From Streptomyces sp. NBC_01571 (GTDB taxonomy: Bacteria > Actinomycetota > Actinomycetes > Streptomycetales > Streptomycetaceae), in assembly GCF_026339875.1 (NCBI RefSeq), contig NZ_JAPEPZ010000004.1, forward strand, positions 1 to 64,000: a DNA stretch of 64,000 bases, written 5' to 3'. The notes below the pieces were generated by a model that did no database searches, was not told where the DNA came from, and worked only from the letters and a program-made list of their open reading frames with translations. The position numbers were made by a program, and so were the translations under genes. Shown here one piece after another: positions 55,161 to 63,915 of the stretch (positions within the stretch are counted from its first letter, which is position 1; each line of letters begins with the position of its first letter).

Positions 55161-56559
55161 AGCCCTGCCGCGAAGAGGCACCCACGCCGTCGTCATCGGC
55201 GGCAGTCTTGCCGGCATGCTCGCCGCGGCAGCGGTCAAAAACAGCGTTGACACCGTCGAGATCATCGAAGCCCACGACCTCCCGCTTACCCCCCAGGCCC
55301 GCACTGGTGTCCCGCAGGCCGCGCACATCCACCCGCTGCTGTCGGGGGGAGCGAAGGCGATCGACGCGCTGCTGCCGGGAACAATCGAGCGCCTGCTCGA
55401 GGCCGGTGCCAACCAGGTCCCCATGACAACGAACATGGTCTACCTCTCCCCCGAGGGGTGGTACCGGCGGTGGCAACGCGACACCCACTACCTGATCGCC
55501 GCCAGCCGCGACCTGACCGATTCCGTCGTGCGCCAGCAAGTCCTCAGGGACGCCCGTATCAGCATCCGCTCCCATGCCCGCGTGCTCGCCTTGCTCGGCG
55601 ACGCGCGCCGGGTCACCGGGGTGAAGCTGCAGACCACGGATGGCAGCGAACACGAAGTGCACGGCGACCTTGTCATCGACGCCTCCGGCCGGTCCACGCG
55701 CACCCCGCGGTGGCTGGCCGAGTTCGGCATCACAGGCCTGGTCGAGGACCACATCGACTCCGGAATGACCTACGCCAGCCGGATCTACCGTGCTCCCGTC
55801 CCCACCACCAACTGGCCGCTGATCAACGTCCTCCCCGATCCTGCGCATCCGGGACCCGCAGGCGCCATCGTGCCTATCGAAGGAAACCGCTGGCACGTCA
55901 GCGCCTACGGACCTCCGGGATCACGCCCCAGCAGAGAGCCCGGGAGCTTCGGGGACTATGTACGCAGCCTGCGCCACCCCGTCATCGCCGACCTGCTGAG
56001 CCACGCCGAACCACTCACTGACATCACCGTCGCTCATTCCACTGCAAACCACCGCTTCTACTACGAGCGTCTCAAGGTGTGGCCGGAAGGGCTGATCGCC
56101 TTGGGAGACGCCGTGGCCGCGTTCAACCCCATCTACGGACATGGCATGTCCGTCGCAGCACAAGGCGCTCTCGCCATCCGAGAATTGCTGTCATCGGGCC
56201 TCTCCCCCGACTTTGCCCGCCGAGCCCAGCGTGCCGTTTCGCGCCCGATCAACGTGGCCTGGTCTCTGTCGGTCGGCCAAGACGTCCTCTACCCCACCAC
56301 TACCGGGAAACGACCGACCGCAGCCGACCGGCTACTGCATAGCTACGTCAGCAGACTGTCACGCACGGCAACAGGAAACTTCCGCGTCGCCACCGCCCTG
56401 ACCGACGTTCTGACGCTAGAAGCACCACCAACCCTGCTGCTCCGCCCCGACATTCTCCTAGCCGCCGCTATCGGGCCTCTGCTGCCGCCACACAGCGGTC
56501 CCGGCTTCACGGCCGAGGAACAGCAACTTCTCCAGAAAGCAGGCTTTCAGCGCCCCTAA
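55153..56559 (+). CDS. FAD-dependent oxidoreductase
   Basis: A 468-residue flavoprotein monooxygenase-like enzyme. The FAD dinucleotide fold is at residues 10-30 (AVVIGGSLAGMLAAAAV), the middle motif LVIDASGRST at about 173-182, and the second FAD contact GDAVAAFNPIYGHGMSVAAQ at about 318-337. It resembles class A hydroxylases and geranylgeranyl-reductase-like oxidoreductases. It lies at the end of the HTH-ImmA-transporter module. Its start overlaps the transporter gene (ATGACTGA). Reaction unknown. Confidence 0.75.
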   Translation: MTEALPRRGTHAVVIGGSLAGMLAAAAVKNSVDTVEIIEAHDLPLTPQARTGVPQAAHIHPLLSGGAKAIDALLPGTIERLLEAGANQVPMTTNMVYLSPEGWYRRWQRDTHYLIAASRDLTDSVVRQQVLRDARISIRSHARVLALLGDARRVTGVKLQTTDGSEHEVHGDLVIDASGRSTRTPRWLAEFGITGLVEDHIDSGMTYASRIYRAPVPTTNWPLINVLPDPAHPGPAGAIVPIEGNRWHVSAYGPPGSRPSREPGSFGDYVRSLRHPVIADLLSHAEPLTDITVAHSTANHRFYYERLKVWPEGLIALGDAVAAFNPIYGHGMSVAAQGALAIRELLSSGLSPDFARRAQRAVSRPINVAWSLSVGQDVLYPTTTGKRPTAADRLLHSYVSRLSRTATGNFRVATALTDVLTLEAPPTLLLRPDILLAAAIGPLLPPHSGPGFTAEEQQLLQKAGFQRP

Positions 56560-56671
56560 AGTGCGTGTTTCCGGTCCTCTTGCCGTGCCCATGACTGTGG
56601 ATGCCCGAAAGGCGGTCTGGTGTGGGTGGACGATCGAGCGTGTTGTCAGCGGCAGGAGGGATGATCTGTTG

Positions 56672-57085
56672 GTGACTCCACTGCTGGATGACGTGCGCGC
56701 GAGTGCGGATTGGATCGCTTCCGCTCTCGACTCTTCGGGATACCAGGCGGATTTTTCACCGGGCAGCCTGCGTGATGTCGAACGATTCATGACAGAGCAC
56801 AGCAACTCGGGCGCGGCAGTGGAGGGCGGCCTCTTGGCCGCTGGTCTCGGGGCCCGCCTGTTCGGCGTGGGCTGCTATGTCGGCGAAACGATCCGGCTCA
56901 GTCTCGGAGGTGCCTGGGAGGCGGACGACGCGGACCCAGCAGGTGAGCTGGACGTCAGGCTCCGGCTCGCCAGCGGATGAGTGATCTGGCCGGTCCAGCG
57001 CGTGGTCAAGCGGTTCCAGAATGGCCCTGAGGACAGCCTCACCGCCTATGCGGTCTTCCTCGGTCTGGACGTGCCTGTCGACTGA
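56672..57085 (+). pseudogene. Small gene with premature stop
   Basis: From GTG 56672 (GGAGGG upstream) the frame reads LDDVRASADWIASALDSSGY, then VEGGLLAAGLGARLFGVGCY, GGAWEADDADPAGELDVRLR and stops at TGA 56978-56980. In the same frame the next 34 codons continue naturally as WPVQRVVKRFQNGPEDSLTA and end at 57085. I recall a Streptomyces family whose members carry both parts as one 135-140-residue protein, so the TGA looks like a nonsense mutation. Function unknown. Confidence 0.5.
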
Positions 57086-57097
57086 GAAGGCAGTCAG

Positions 57098-57320
57098 TCA
57101 TCCACAGTCGCCGGTTTCCTCGGCCAGCTGGGGCTGGCGCCTTTCCGGGCGAGTCGCCTGGTCATGAGGGTGATGGCTGCCCAGGTGATCAGTGCCTCGG
57201 AGTGCTGGACGAGACGCGCGTACGTCCGGCGCCACAGCCTTCAGGTCTCCGCGCATTGTCGGAAGAGGTTTTCAGTGACACAGCGGTGCCTCTGCTCCAG
57301 CCGCGGTACAGGATCAGTTC
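57098..57320 (-). pseudogene. Transposase C-terminal fragment
   Basis: The last readable codons on the minus strand are YARLVQHSEALITWAAITLM, TRRLARKGASPSWPRKP and VDD, typical of the C-terminal helix of IS5-like transposases. Preceding sequence is not clearly transposase. Only a scrap survives, so the family is uncertain. Confidence 0.4.
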
Positions 57321-57456
57321 GTACTCCACTGTCACAGTCCGCCTTGCCGGCCGCTCTCGGTGAGGGCCGCGTGAGTGGCTTCTGACGTCGGCGGTAGCCG
57401 AAGGCGGCTGAGTTCTGTGCGATCGCTTCAGGCTCGAAGTGCCGGCGAGTGTGGCT

Positions 57457-57981
57457 CTACGCGGCAAGGTCCAGGAGCGCCCACACCTGGCGGCCTTCAA
57501 CGGCAGTCTCTATCCCGCAGCTCACTGCGCCGAGCTCGCGCAGGCGAGTCAGGATGCCGTCTTCCAGCTCGGGAGGTTGGGGCTGGTGGCTGAAGGCGAG
57601 CAGGAGGACCTGGCCGTCCTGCTCAGCGAGATGGATGCTGACGTGGCGGCCGCCGTCGGCCACCACCGTGGTTACCAGCTGCCGGACCAGGCCCTCCAGA
57701 GAATCCGGGGCCGTCAGTCCCCACTTCCTGAGCCTACCGGCGACCGCCGTGAACGCCTTGCCTGGCGCCCATGGCTGTGCTTCCAGCGACCAGGCTGCGC
57801 CCTGGCGGTTCCTCATGACCGGTCGCCCGCCGCGACCCGAGTGCTGGGTCTGGGACAGGGAAGAGGGTCCCAGGCGGATCTGCGGTGGGGGCGGAGACGG
57901 AGGCTTCTTCGGTGGCGGAGGGGTCCTCGGAGGGTAGTCCGGGCGCGGCTTGATGGCCTCGGGCTCGTTGTTCGGCTCCAT
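57457..57981 (-). CDS. Probable HATPase-like protein with Pro-rich N-terminus
   Basis: A 174-residue protein. The N-terminal 55 residues are Pro-rich (PPRTPPPPKKPPSPPPPQIR). The rest resembles the ATP-binding fold of anti-sigma-factor-type kinases (VRQLVTTVVADGGRHVSIHL, LELEDGILTRLRELG region with RELGAVSCGIETAVEGRQVW). It lacks clear N- and G-box residues of an active ATPase. ATG 57981 is used; GTG 58014 is an alternative. Its role could be regulation of a sigma factor; confidence is modest. Confidence 0.5.
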   Translation of the reverse strand: MEPNNEPEAIKPRPDYPPRTPPPPKKPPSPPPPQIRLGPSSLSQTQHSGRGGRPVMRNRQGAAWSLEAQPWAPGKAFTAVAGRLRKWGLTAPDSLEGLVRQLVTTVVADGGRHVSIHLAEQDGQVLLLAFSHQPQPPELEDGILTRLRELGAVSCGIETAVEGRQVWALLDLAA

Positions 57982-58216
57982 GGCGGCCCCCAGGGTATCC
58001 GCGTGCGTGCTCACTCATCGTAGAGGCGTCATAAGCACTCTGAGACGAGAATCGTCGCATCTCCTCCCGGTATCCGGCCCACGGTGCTCACTCTGCCGTC
58101 ACTATGGGCGCCGCGGAGTCGGCTCTGCCGACTGGTAGGGGGCTGCGATAGGCAGCTCCTGTGGCCAGGCGCGGTGTGGGGCATCGGTGGGTCGGCAGCC
58201 GACGGCGCGATGCGAA

Positions 58217-58246
58217 ATCCCGCCTCCGGAGTACCGGAGGCGGGAT
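58217..58246. terminator. Perfect 13-bp hairpin terminator
   Basis: ATCCCGCCTCCGG (58217-58229), loop AGTA, then CCGGAGGCGGGAT (58234-58246). It stands 59 bp downstream of the lamin-tail-like gene on the minus strand and most likely ends its transcription. Confidence 0.75.
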
Positions 58247-58304
58247 CGTGTGGAGCGCCTGCTCGGTGTGGTGACCGGCTGTGTGGTCACCGGTGGGTGG
58301 GGGT

Positions 58305-58811
58305 TCAGAGGCGGCGGCCGTGGTGGTTGCCGTCGTGGCCGCGGTGGTGGCGGCCGCCCCAAGAAGCGTCGTCGATGAAGCGGCCGTGGTCGTTGCGGAG
58401 GGTGGCGGTGTCGGAGCGGTTGTCCCAGACGTAGTTGCGGCGGTCCTGGTAGACGTCGCGGTAGGTGTCACGGCCGATGCCGGTGTGGACGCGGACGGTC
58501 GAGCGGCCGTCGAGGCGGTAGTGGTGGAAGGTGTAGGTGTGGCCGTCCTCGTCCGAGAGGGTCCAGTCGTCGAGGTTCACGCTGCGGCGGGAGGTGTTGG
58601 TGACGTCGATCCACTCCCGGTTCAGGGAGCGGTTGGAGCGGTCGTCGAATCCCGGGGAGTCGGCCTGCACGTCGCTGATGACCACACTCGAGCGGTAGGC
58701 GGCGGCCTGGTGGGGGCTGGACTGAGCGGAGGCTGGCAGGGCGGCTGCGCCGAGGGCGGCGCCGGCGGCGAGCGTGGCGGCGGCGATACGGCGGATCGAA
58801 CGAGAAGACAT
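58305..58811 (-). CDS. Secreted lamin-tail-domain protein
   Basis: A 168-residue secreted protein. The signal peptide (SRSIRRIAAATLAAGAALGA, cleavage after about residue 30 at ASA) is followed by a lamin-tail-like beta-sandwich: SVVISDVQADSPGFDD, REWIDVTNTSRRSVNLDDWT, LSDEDGHTYTFHHYRLDGRS and NRSDTATLRNDHG. The last 15 residues are His/Gly/Arg-rich. GGGGAC precedes ATG 58811. Such domains in Streptomyces occur as small extracellular proteins of unclear function. Confidence 0.8.
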   Translation of the reverse strand: MSSRSIRRIAAATLAAGAALGAAALPASAQSSPHQAAAYRSSVVISDVQADSPGFDDRSNRSLNREWIDVTNTSRRSVNLDDWTLSDEDGHTYTFHHYRLDGRSTVRVHTGIGRDTYRDVYQDRRNYVWDNRSDTATLRNDHGRFIDDASWGGRHHRGHDGNHHGRRL

Positions 58812-59277
58812 GAGCAGTCCCCTGAGGTGCGAGCCCACAACCTGCCGGGGGTGACCGGCAGTAGATGAGCGGTGTGCGGATCCCGGCTGGTGCCGAGGAC
58901 CCACAGCTTGGCCGCTCGCCAGACTCGATGGGAGTTGCGTCGTTTCATGTTGCTGTATGCGGACATTTCCGTGACGGTCGCCTGCACTGCTCAACCAGCG
59001 CTTGGAGGCGGAAGGGCCGGTTCACGGGAGGGTGCACCCACCGGCCACCCGCTGGAGTGGAAGCGGTTTCCAGCTCCCTGTGCGCCCTCGCTACGGCACC
59101 CTTCTGCGCCCCCGCGGGCCCCATTTGGTCGGTAACAGGCGAAAGTTGCGGATATTCGCACTCTTGGTGAGTAAGAGAAAGTGTGCGCGACTCATACCGC
59201 TGTGGGGAGTTGGCGGCCTCGCATCGGGGCGCGGCCTGACGCTCGTGGCCACGGTGGATCTGTCCCTCGGCTCGCGG
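58812..59277. other. Intergenic stretch, no gene supported
   Basis: About 465 bp between the lamin-tail gene start and the SRAP gene stop. It should contain the promoter of the lamin-tail gene. I see no repeat or convincing coding frame. Confidence 0.4.
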
Positions 59278-60021
59278 CTACGCGGGAGGTTCGTCCACCA
59301 ACTGGGGGCCGTTGTTGCGGACGCTGTTGACGGCCGTGGAGACCGGGCGGGTGTCGAGGTGGCCGTCGCCGGGCTGGGTGAGCAGGGCGCGAAGGTCGTC
59401 GGGGTCCTGGTGGTGGGGGTCGAGCCAGGCGTCGTAATGGTCGGGTGTGAGGGCCAGCGGCATGCGAGGGTGCACCCGGCCGGCGGCGTCGGTGGCCTCG
59501 GTAGTGAGGATGGTGCAGGTGATCCGCCAGGCGCCCGGGTCGTCGTCCGGCCGGATCTCCGGGTTGCGCCAGTACTCGTACAGGCCGGCGAGCGCCATCA
59601 CCTGGTCGTCCTCGCGGTAGATGAAGTACGGCTGCTTCCGGGCCTTGCCGGTGACCTCATCCGTTGCCTGCTGCCATTCGTAGAAGCCGTCCGCGGGCAG
59701 CAGGCAGCGACGCTTGACGAAAGCGCGGCGGAAGGCAGGCTTCTCGTGCACGGTCTCCACCCGCGCATTGATCATCCGCGCGCCGATCTTCACGTCCTTC
59801 GCCCACGACGGGACCAGACCCCAGCGCAGCGGCCTCAACTCACGTTCCACCGGCGCGCCGTGGCCCTGATCGCGCGGCGCGCGCTCGAGGACCGCCCACA
59901 CCTCGTTCGTCGGAGCGACGTTCCAGTTCGGCGCCAGCGCTTCCTCGGGACGCCAGGCGGCGACGTGGAAGAGCTGGACCAGGTCCTGGGGACTGCGAGT
60001 CGAGACGTAGCGGCCGCACAT
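59278..60021 (-). CDS. SOS response-associated peptidase (SRAP/YedK type)
   Basis: A 247-residue protein of the SRAP/HMCES family, which cross-links to abasic sites in single-stranded DNA through its Cys2. Initiator Met is followed by CGRYVS. Downstream are NWNVAPTNEV, RWGLVPSWAKD, MINARVETVHEKPAF, CLLPADGFYEW (conserved catalytic Glu) and TTEATDAAGRVHPRMPLAL. Length is normal. An upstream open frame to 60120 is not used because Cys2 must be exposed. It lies alone and may be a DNA-repair housekeeping or defence-linked gene. Confidence 0.9.
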   Translation of the reverse strand: MCGRYVSTRSPQDLVQLFHVAAWRPEEALAPNWNVAPTNEVWAVLERAPRDQGHGAPVERELRPLRWGLVPSWAKDVKIGARMINARVETVHEKPAFRRAFVKRRCLLPADGFYEWQQATDEVTGKARKQPYFIYREDDQVMALAGLYEYWRNPEIRPDDDPGAWRITCTILTTEATDAAGRVHPRMPLALTPDHYDAWLDPHHQDPDDLRALLTQPGDGHLDTRPVSTAVNSVRNNGPQLVDEPPA

Positions 60022-60171
60022 GCAGCAACTGTGCCACCGTCGCCCCAGGACGCCGGTCATGCCTTCATCTGCGGACGTGTCGGAGCGAGTCGTCATCACG
60101 CGCCATGCGGAGTTCCGCACCGATCAGGGCCACCTGATCGATACACCGCAGAGCCGCAAGGGCCTCAGGGG

Positions 60172-60546
60172 TCAGCTGCGCTCGGTCCATTCTCTGAGGA
60201 CGGCTGCCAGGGCCTGCACGTCCGTCTGCCCGGATGACACCTGTTCGGCAATGTCGGTGGCTTCCTTGGCGAGGATCCGTGCGGGCAGGCCGCTGGCATG
60301 CAGGTAGCCGACCGCGACCGCTGCGCCGAAGAGCTCGTTGCTGTGCTCGAGTGCCGGTATCCGGGCAAGGGAGTGGAAGAGGGAGGCTGCCCGGTCCCAG
60401 GGCTGCGGGTATGCAGGTTCGTCCATAACGTGGAATGCGTGCCGCGCCCGGGCCGCCTCCAGCGCCCCCCAGTCCGTAATATCTGGATCACCGAGCTGCG
60501 TGCGCGCAACTTCCAAGAGCCACGGAAGATCTACCGTGAGGTACAC
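60172..60546 (-). CDS. Doc-like toxin protein
   Basis: A 124-residue protein resembling death-on-curing (Doc/Fic-fold) toxins: ALEAARARHAFHVMDEPAYP near the N-terminus, then ALEHSNELFGAAVAVGYLHA and SGLPARI. The canonical HxFxxxNKR motif is altered (HSNELFGAA), so catalytic competence is uncertain. GTG 60546 starts 15 bp after the antitoxin stop, the usual order. Doc kinases phosphorylate elongation factor Tu; that activity is not shown here. Confidence 0.6.
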   Translation of the reverse strand: MYLTVDLPWLLEVARTQLGDPDITDWGALEAARARHAFHVMDEPAYPQPWDRAASLFHSLARIPALEHSNELFGAAVAVGYLHASGLPARILAKEATDIAEQVSSGQTDVQALAAVLREWTERS

Positions 60547-60561
60547 GAAGTCGTTCCCGCC

Positions 60562-60795
60562 TTACGCGGCGGTCACGCTGGGGCCGGGCTCGGGGCCGAA
60601 CCGGGCCGCGAACTCCTCCCGCATCCCGGGAGTGCTCAAGAACTGGGCACTACCCTCAAGGAAGCGGGCCCTGTCGAGCTGGTGGGCCAGCACGCGTCCG
60701 GCGTACACCGTGGGGTCCTCGTGCAGCTCGCCGGCTTCGCGCGCGAGCTGCTCGTACTGTTCGTCGTCAATGCTGATGCGGAGCTCCCTGGGCAT
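60562..60795 (-). CDS. Antitoxin paired with Doc-like toxin
   Basis: A 77-residue protein with an N-terminal ribbon-helix-helix-like region (PRELRISIDDEQYEQLAREA) and an extended acidic tail (MREEFAARFGPEPGPSVTAA) that could cap the toxin. ATG 60795 is preferred because coding character starts there. It precedes the toxin gene by 15 bp in the same operon, typical of type II modules. Confidence 0.65.
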   Translation of the reverse strand: MPRELRISIDDEQYEQLAREAGELHEDPTVYAGRVLAHQLDRARFLEGSAQFLSTPGMREEFAARFGPEPGPSVTAA

Positions 60796-61192
60796 GTTCT
60801 TCACGGTAGCTGGATTTGCCGCCTGCTGGGGAGAGTAGGGCCGACAGGATCCGGAACCTGCGCGGGCACTGATGGCGGCGGCACCACCCGAAACGATTAG
60901 GCGTTGTTTCTGCGGGCTTCGTCCGCGAGGGAGGCCCGGAATGCCTCTCGTCCCGGCCCCTCGGGCGCCCACGGCATACGGCCGCGCTCCGCATGTACAG
61001 CGGAGGTCACGTCGAGAACGCCCGGCCGAACGGCTCGGTTGCTCCTGCTGAGGATCGCGACTCCAGGTTCTGGCCCTGCTCGCGGTTCAGGGTCCTGCGG
61101 ACCTCGCGCAGAAACGGTCAATTCCGCGGTTCCGGAGTGCCCGCAGCCAGGCGTCCCTGGCGGCGGCGGCTTCCTCGCTCTGCGCCACGTCG
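60796..61192. other. Intergenic region, possible small frame
   Basis: About 400 bp between the antitoxin and the pentapeptide-repeat gene. A 74-codon minus-strand frame (60897-61121) ends MPWAPEGPGREAFRASLADE and could be a short gene or relic, but it lacks a good start site. I do not support it as a gene. Confidence 0.35.
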
Positions 61193-62059
61193 TCAGTCCC
61201 GTTTCGCATCCCTTTGCGTGTCCCGTGTGATCTTCGCCCGGACTCGCGAATCTGACGCCAGCGGCTTTGGTAGTTGCCGCAGCGGTGGGATTCGGCTGGC
61301 ACTGAGCAGTTGATCCACGGTGAGAGTCGCCTCAGAGAGGTCCCCTTGGCTGAAGTCAGCAAGTACGAGGTTCGCCCCGGTGAGGTCTACGCCGGTGAGG
61401 TCAGCTCCGTCGAGGGTCGCTAGCTCGAGGTCGGCCTTGGTCAGGTTCGCCTCGTTAAGGCCCGCGAAGCGAACGTTGGCCCCGTACAGGTCAACGTTCG
61501 CAAGACTCGCCCCCTCGAGCATCGCGAAGTCGAGGTTCGCCCCTCTGAGATTGGCGTGGTCCAGGTCCGCCTTCTTGAGGTCGGCGTTGGCCAAGTTCGC
61601 CCCGTGCAGGTCGATTTGGGCGCTGCCGTCCTCTGCGGTGTTTCGCTGGACCAAGACTTGCAGAGCCGCAGCGATGTCCGGCGGCATAGCGCCGATGGCC
61701 TTCAGCGACGGAGGGGCGGACCGGGAGTGGGGCTTCTGCGGAGCGTGCACCCGGGCGAAGGCGCAGAGGATACGAATGATGGCAGGCTGGTCGCGGGCGG
61801 AGTCGGTCATAATGCGTTGAAGCGCGTAGATGCCGCCGAGGCGGATGTCGATGGTGTCTGAACCGAGATTGGTGACGGCATCGTTGTACCGGTCAGTGAT
61901 CTGCCCCTGCTCGGCTATCTGCAGAGTCTCCCCTGACTGCTGCACGGTGGAGAAGGTGAAGATCAGGGCGATCACGGCCGCGATCCCCGGCAGCCCGGTC
62001 ACAACCACCATCGCCCACTGGGTTCGTAGTAGCCGTCGCTCCGCCGCTGTGTCGGACAT
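61193..62059 (-). CDS. Membrane-anchored pentapeptide-repeat protein
   Basis: A 288-residue protein with a membrane helix near the N-terminus (WAMVVVTGLPGIAAVIALIF, residues about 15-35), a linker with RYNDAVTNLGSDTIDIRLGG that recurs in related actinobacterial proteins, and a run of pentapeptide repeats (ANLANADLKKADLDHANLRG and following, residues about 150-245) that fold as a right-handed beta helix. The C-terminus is basic. ATG 62059 is followed by SDTAAERR. Function is unknown, although some repeat proteins protect gyrase. Confidence 0.8.
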   Translation of the reverse strand: MSDTAAERRLLRTQWAMVVVTGLPGIAAVIALIFTFSTVQQSGETLQIAEQGQITDRYNDAVTNLGSDTIDIRLGGIYALQRIMTDSARDQPAIIRILCAFARVHAPQKPHSRSAPPSLKAIGAMPPDIAAALQVLVQRNTAEDGSAQIDLHGANLANADLKKADLDHANLRGANLDFAMLEGASLANVDLYGANVRFAGLNEANLTKADLELATLDGADLTGVDLTGANLVLADFSQGDLSEATLTVDQLLSASRIPPLRQLPKPLASDSRVRAKITRDTQRDAKRD

Positions 62060-62201
62060 GACTCCCCCTTAGATCGGAGGACCGACGGTAGCGCCGGTGT
62101 CCACATCCGGTCCCTGATTCGCCTACTTGCCCTCCGGTAGCCCGATGTACCCGTGCCTCTCCATCGGAAGGCGAGGCATAGGCCAATCAGTGAGAGGCGC
62201 A

Positions 62202-62444
62202 ATGCACTTCACCGCGACGGTCTGCGCCCACGATTCTGGACCGCCGTTCCGTTTATTCGGCAAGCACCGGCCCGAGCACGGTGCACACATGGACAAGGTC
62301 CGTACCCTGACCAATGGCCACCTGCGGAAAAGGATCGCGGGGCACGGGCGGAGCGTCCAGGACCACATCCTTCACGGCGCCGAATACAGCCTCGGCAGCG
62401 GCGCAGTGAGCTCGGTCATCGTGTGGGTTCAGAGCTGCTTCTGA
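62202..62444 (+). CDS. Small protein of unknown function
   Basis: An 80-residue frame from ATG 62202 with GAGAGG upstream: MHFTATVCAHDSGPPFRLFG, then KVRTLTNGHLRKRIAGHGRS and SSVIVWVQSCF. It ends eight bases before a strong hairpin, which supports a real transcript. No domain recognised. An earlier start at 62127 has no better site. Confidence 0.45.
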   Translation: MHFTATVCAHDSGPPFRLFGKHRPEHGAHMDKVRTLTNGHLRKRIAGHGRSVQDHILHGAEYSLGSGAVSSVIVWVQSCF

Positions 62445-62451
62445 CCCGAAC

Positions 62452-62492
62452 GGCTGGAGTGCCCGCCACCGATGGTGGCGGACCCTCCAGCC
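62452..62492. terminator. Bidirectional hairpin terminator
   Basis: GGCTGGAGTGCCCGCCACC (62452-62470) pairs with GGTGGCGGACCCTCCAGCC (62474-62492) across a three-base loop with two mismatches, between the convergent 62202 and 62553 genes. Confidence 0.7.
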
Positions 62493-62552
62493 CTTTCAGA
62501 TGTCATGCCCGCGGATTCTGACCTGGTGCCCGATGGCGTTCCCTGCCAGAGC

Positions 62553-63488
62553 TCAGCTGTCGAGGTCGAATGTTCCGGAGACACCGGTCTCGCAGAACAG
62601 GGCGTCGTCGTGGCGCACGGCGACCGGCCACAGGTTCACGCACTTGCGTTCGTCGACGACGACGTGCCCCGCCTCCTTGAGGAAGTACGTGAACCAGGCG
62701 AAGGGCCGGTCGCTGCGGTCGAGATCCACGCTGGCCTGGACGACGGCGCGCGGGTCGGACCACGGAGAGACGGCAGCGGACCCGGGCACGGTGTCGCCGT
62801 CGTCGTCGGTGGCGGGCCCGAAGGCTCCGATGCGCAGGTCAAGGCCCATGCACGCGGCGCAGTAGCAGTGCGCCCTGGCGTAGGCGCCGCGGTGGCCGGT
62901 CACGCTCCAGCGGGGCCAGTGGTTGGTGCGCGGGCCCCAGCCGAGCTTCTTCTGCTCGCGGACGGTGCGGGCGCAGGCCTGGCAGGTTTTCGGGATCCGG
63001 CCGTGCGCGGCGATCATCTTCTCGTAGTCGGCCCGGTTGTCGGGCAGGTGGAAGTCGACCATGTCGCTGCCCAGGCCAGTACCCCAGTTGGGCTTGTCCC
63101 GGTGCCGCAGCGGCAGCATGTCCGGGGTGCTGGATGCTTCCAGTGCGAGGGGAAGCAGGGCGTGGGTGTCGGCGTCGGCCGGCCAGGCGCCGCCCGGCAG
63201 CGCGGCAGAGATGCGGGCGGCTGCGGCTTCCGCGTCCGGGCGGGTGAGGCAGGGGAAGCGGGCTGCGGTGTGCCCGTCGGGTGTGGAGATGTTCCAGCAC
63301 TGGGTGCCGTAGCCCTCGTATGCGCGGTGTTGGCGGCGGATGTGGGGTGCGGCGTCGAGGGGGCGGGACCAGCCGGTGTGGACGACCAGGCCGCCGGGGG
63401 TGAGGTAGCCGGTGCCGGTCTCGGCTTTCACGTCGTCGGGAAACGCCGGCGTGAAGGCGATCGTGCGCGCGAGCGTGAGCTGTGTCAT
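62553..63488 (-). CDS. Unknown protein with two zinc-binding CxxC motifs
   Basis: A 311-residue protein from ATG 63488 (MTQLTLARTIAFTPAFPDDV). It has a glycine-rich N-terminal stretch (AETGTGYLTPGGLVVHTGWS), CQACARTV (about residue 190) and CYCAACMG (about residue 225), a four-cysteine knuckle. The C-terminus (PFAWFTYFLKEAGHVVVDER) is aromatic-rich. It resembles hypothetical proteins of actinomycete plasmids and integrative elements. The frame open to 63767 is low complexity and not used. It is followed upstream by another small minus-strand gene. Confidence 0.6.
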   Translation of the reverse strand: MTQLTLARTIAFTPAFPDDVKAETGTGYLTPGGLVVHTGWSRPLDAAPHIRRQHRAYEGYGTQCWNISTPDGHTAARFPCLTRPDAEAAAARISAALPGGAWPADADTHALLPLALEASSTPDMLPLRHRDKPNWGTGLGSDMVDFHLPDNRADYEKMIAAHGRIPKTCQACARTVREQKKLGWGPRTNHWPRWSVTGHRGAYARAHCYCAACMGLDLRIGAFGPATDDDGDTVPGSAAVSPWSDPRAVVQASVDLDRSDRPFAWFTYFLKEAGHVVVDERKCVNLWPVAVRHDDALFCETGVSGTFDLDS

Positions 63489-63594
63489 CTGTCGTCCCAT
63501 CTCAGGCGGGTTGGATGCGGGAGTCGGTCCACGGCGAGGTCGGACACACGCAGCGGTGGGGGTCCCCAGCTGTTGTCGGGGACCCTCACCGTGT

Positions 63595-63915
63595 TCACCA
63601 GAAGCAGACGCGGCCCTCAATGCGGGCGAGCAGTCCGTCGGGGAGCAGGTCCCGGTCGGTGGCGCTGTGCAGCACGATGAAGGCGGGATCCATGTCGACG
63701 GCGCCGTTGGGCAGGACCCGGTAGGCGGAGATCTGGGCGTGCCAGGTGCGTCTCGGGGCGATGGCATCCGCCTCGTAGGCGATGCACGCGCTGTACGGCG
63801 CGATCGTCGTGCCGGAGCGGTCGCTCACGTGCGGGATGTCCGTGAGGGTCAGGAAGGCGAGGTGGGGAAACTGGCCGGTGGAGGGCCCCTGCGCGGGGTG
63901 GACGGTGGTCAGCAC
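63595..63915 (-). CDS. Small hypothetical protein
   Basis: A 106-residue protein from GTG 63915 with AAGGGAGA upstream (an earlier ATG at 63978 lacks such a site). It reads LTTVHPAQGPSTGQFPHLAF, TLTDIPHVSDRSG and ISAYRVLPNGAVDMDPAFIV. It lies upstream of the CxxC protein in the same direction, 106 bp apart. No domain recognised. Confidence 0.5.
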   Translation of the reverse strand: MLTTVHPAQGPSTGQFPHLAFLTLTDIPHVSDRSGTTIAPYSACIAYEADAIAPRRTWHAQISAYRVLPNGAVDMDPAFIVLHSATDRDLLPDGLLARIEGRVCFW

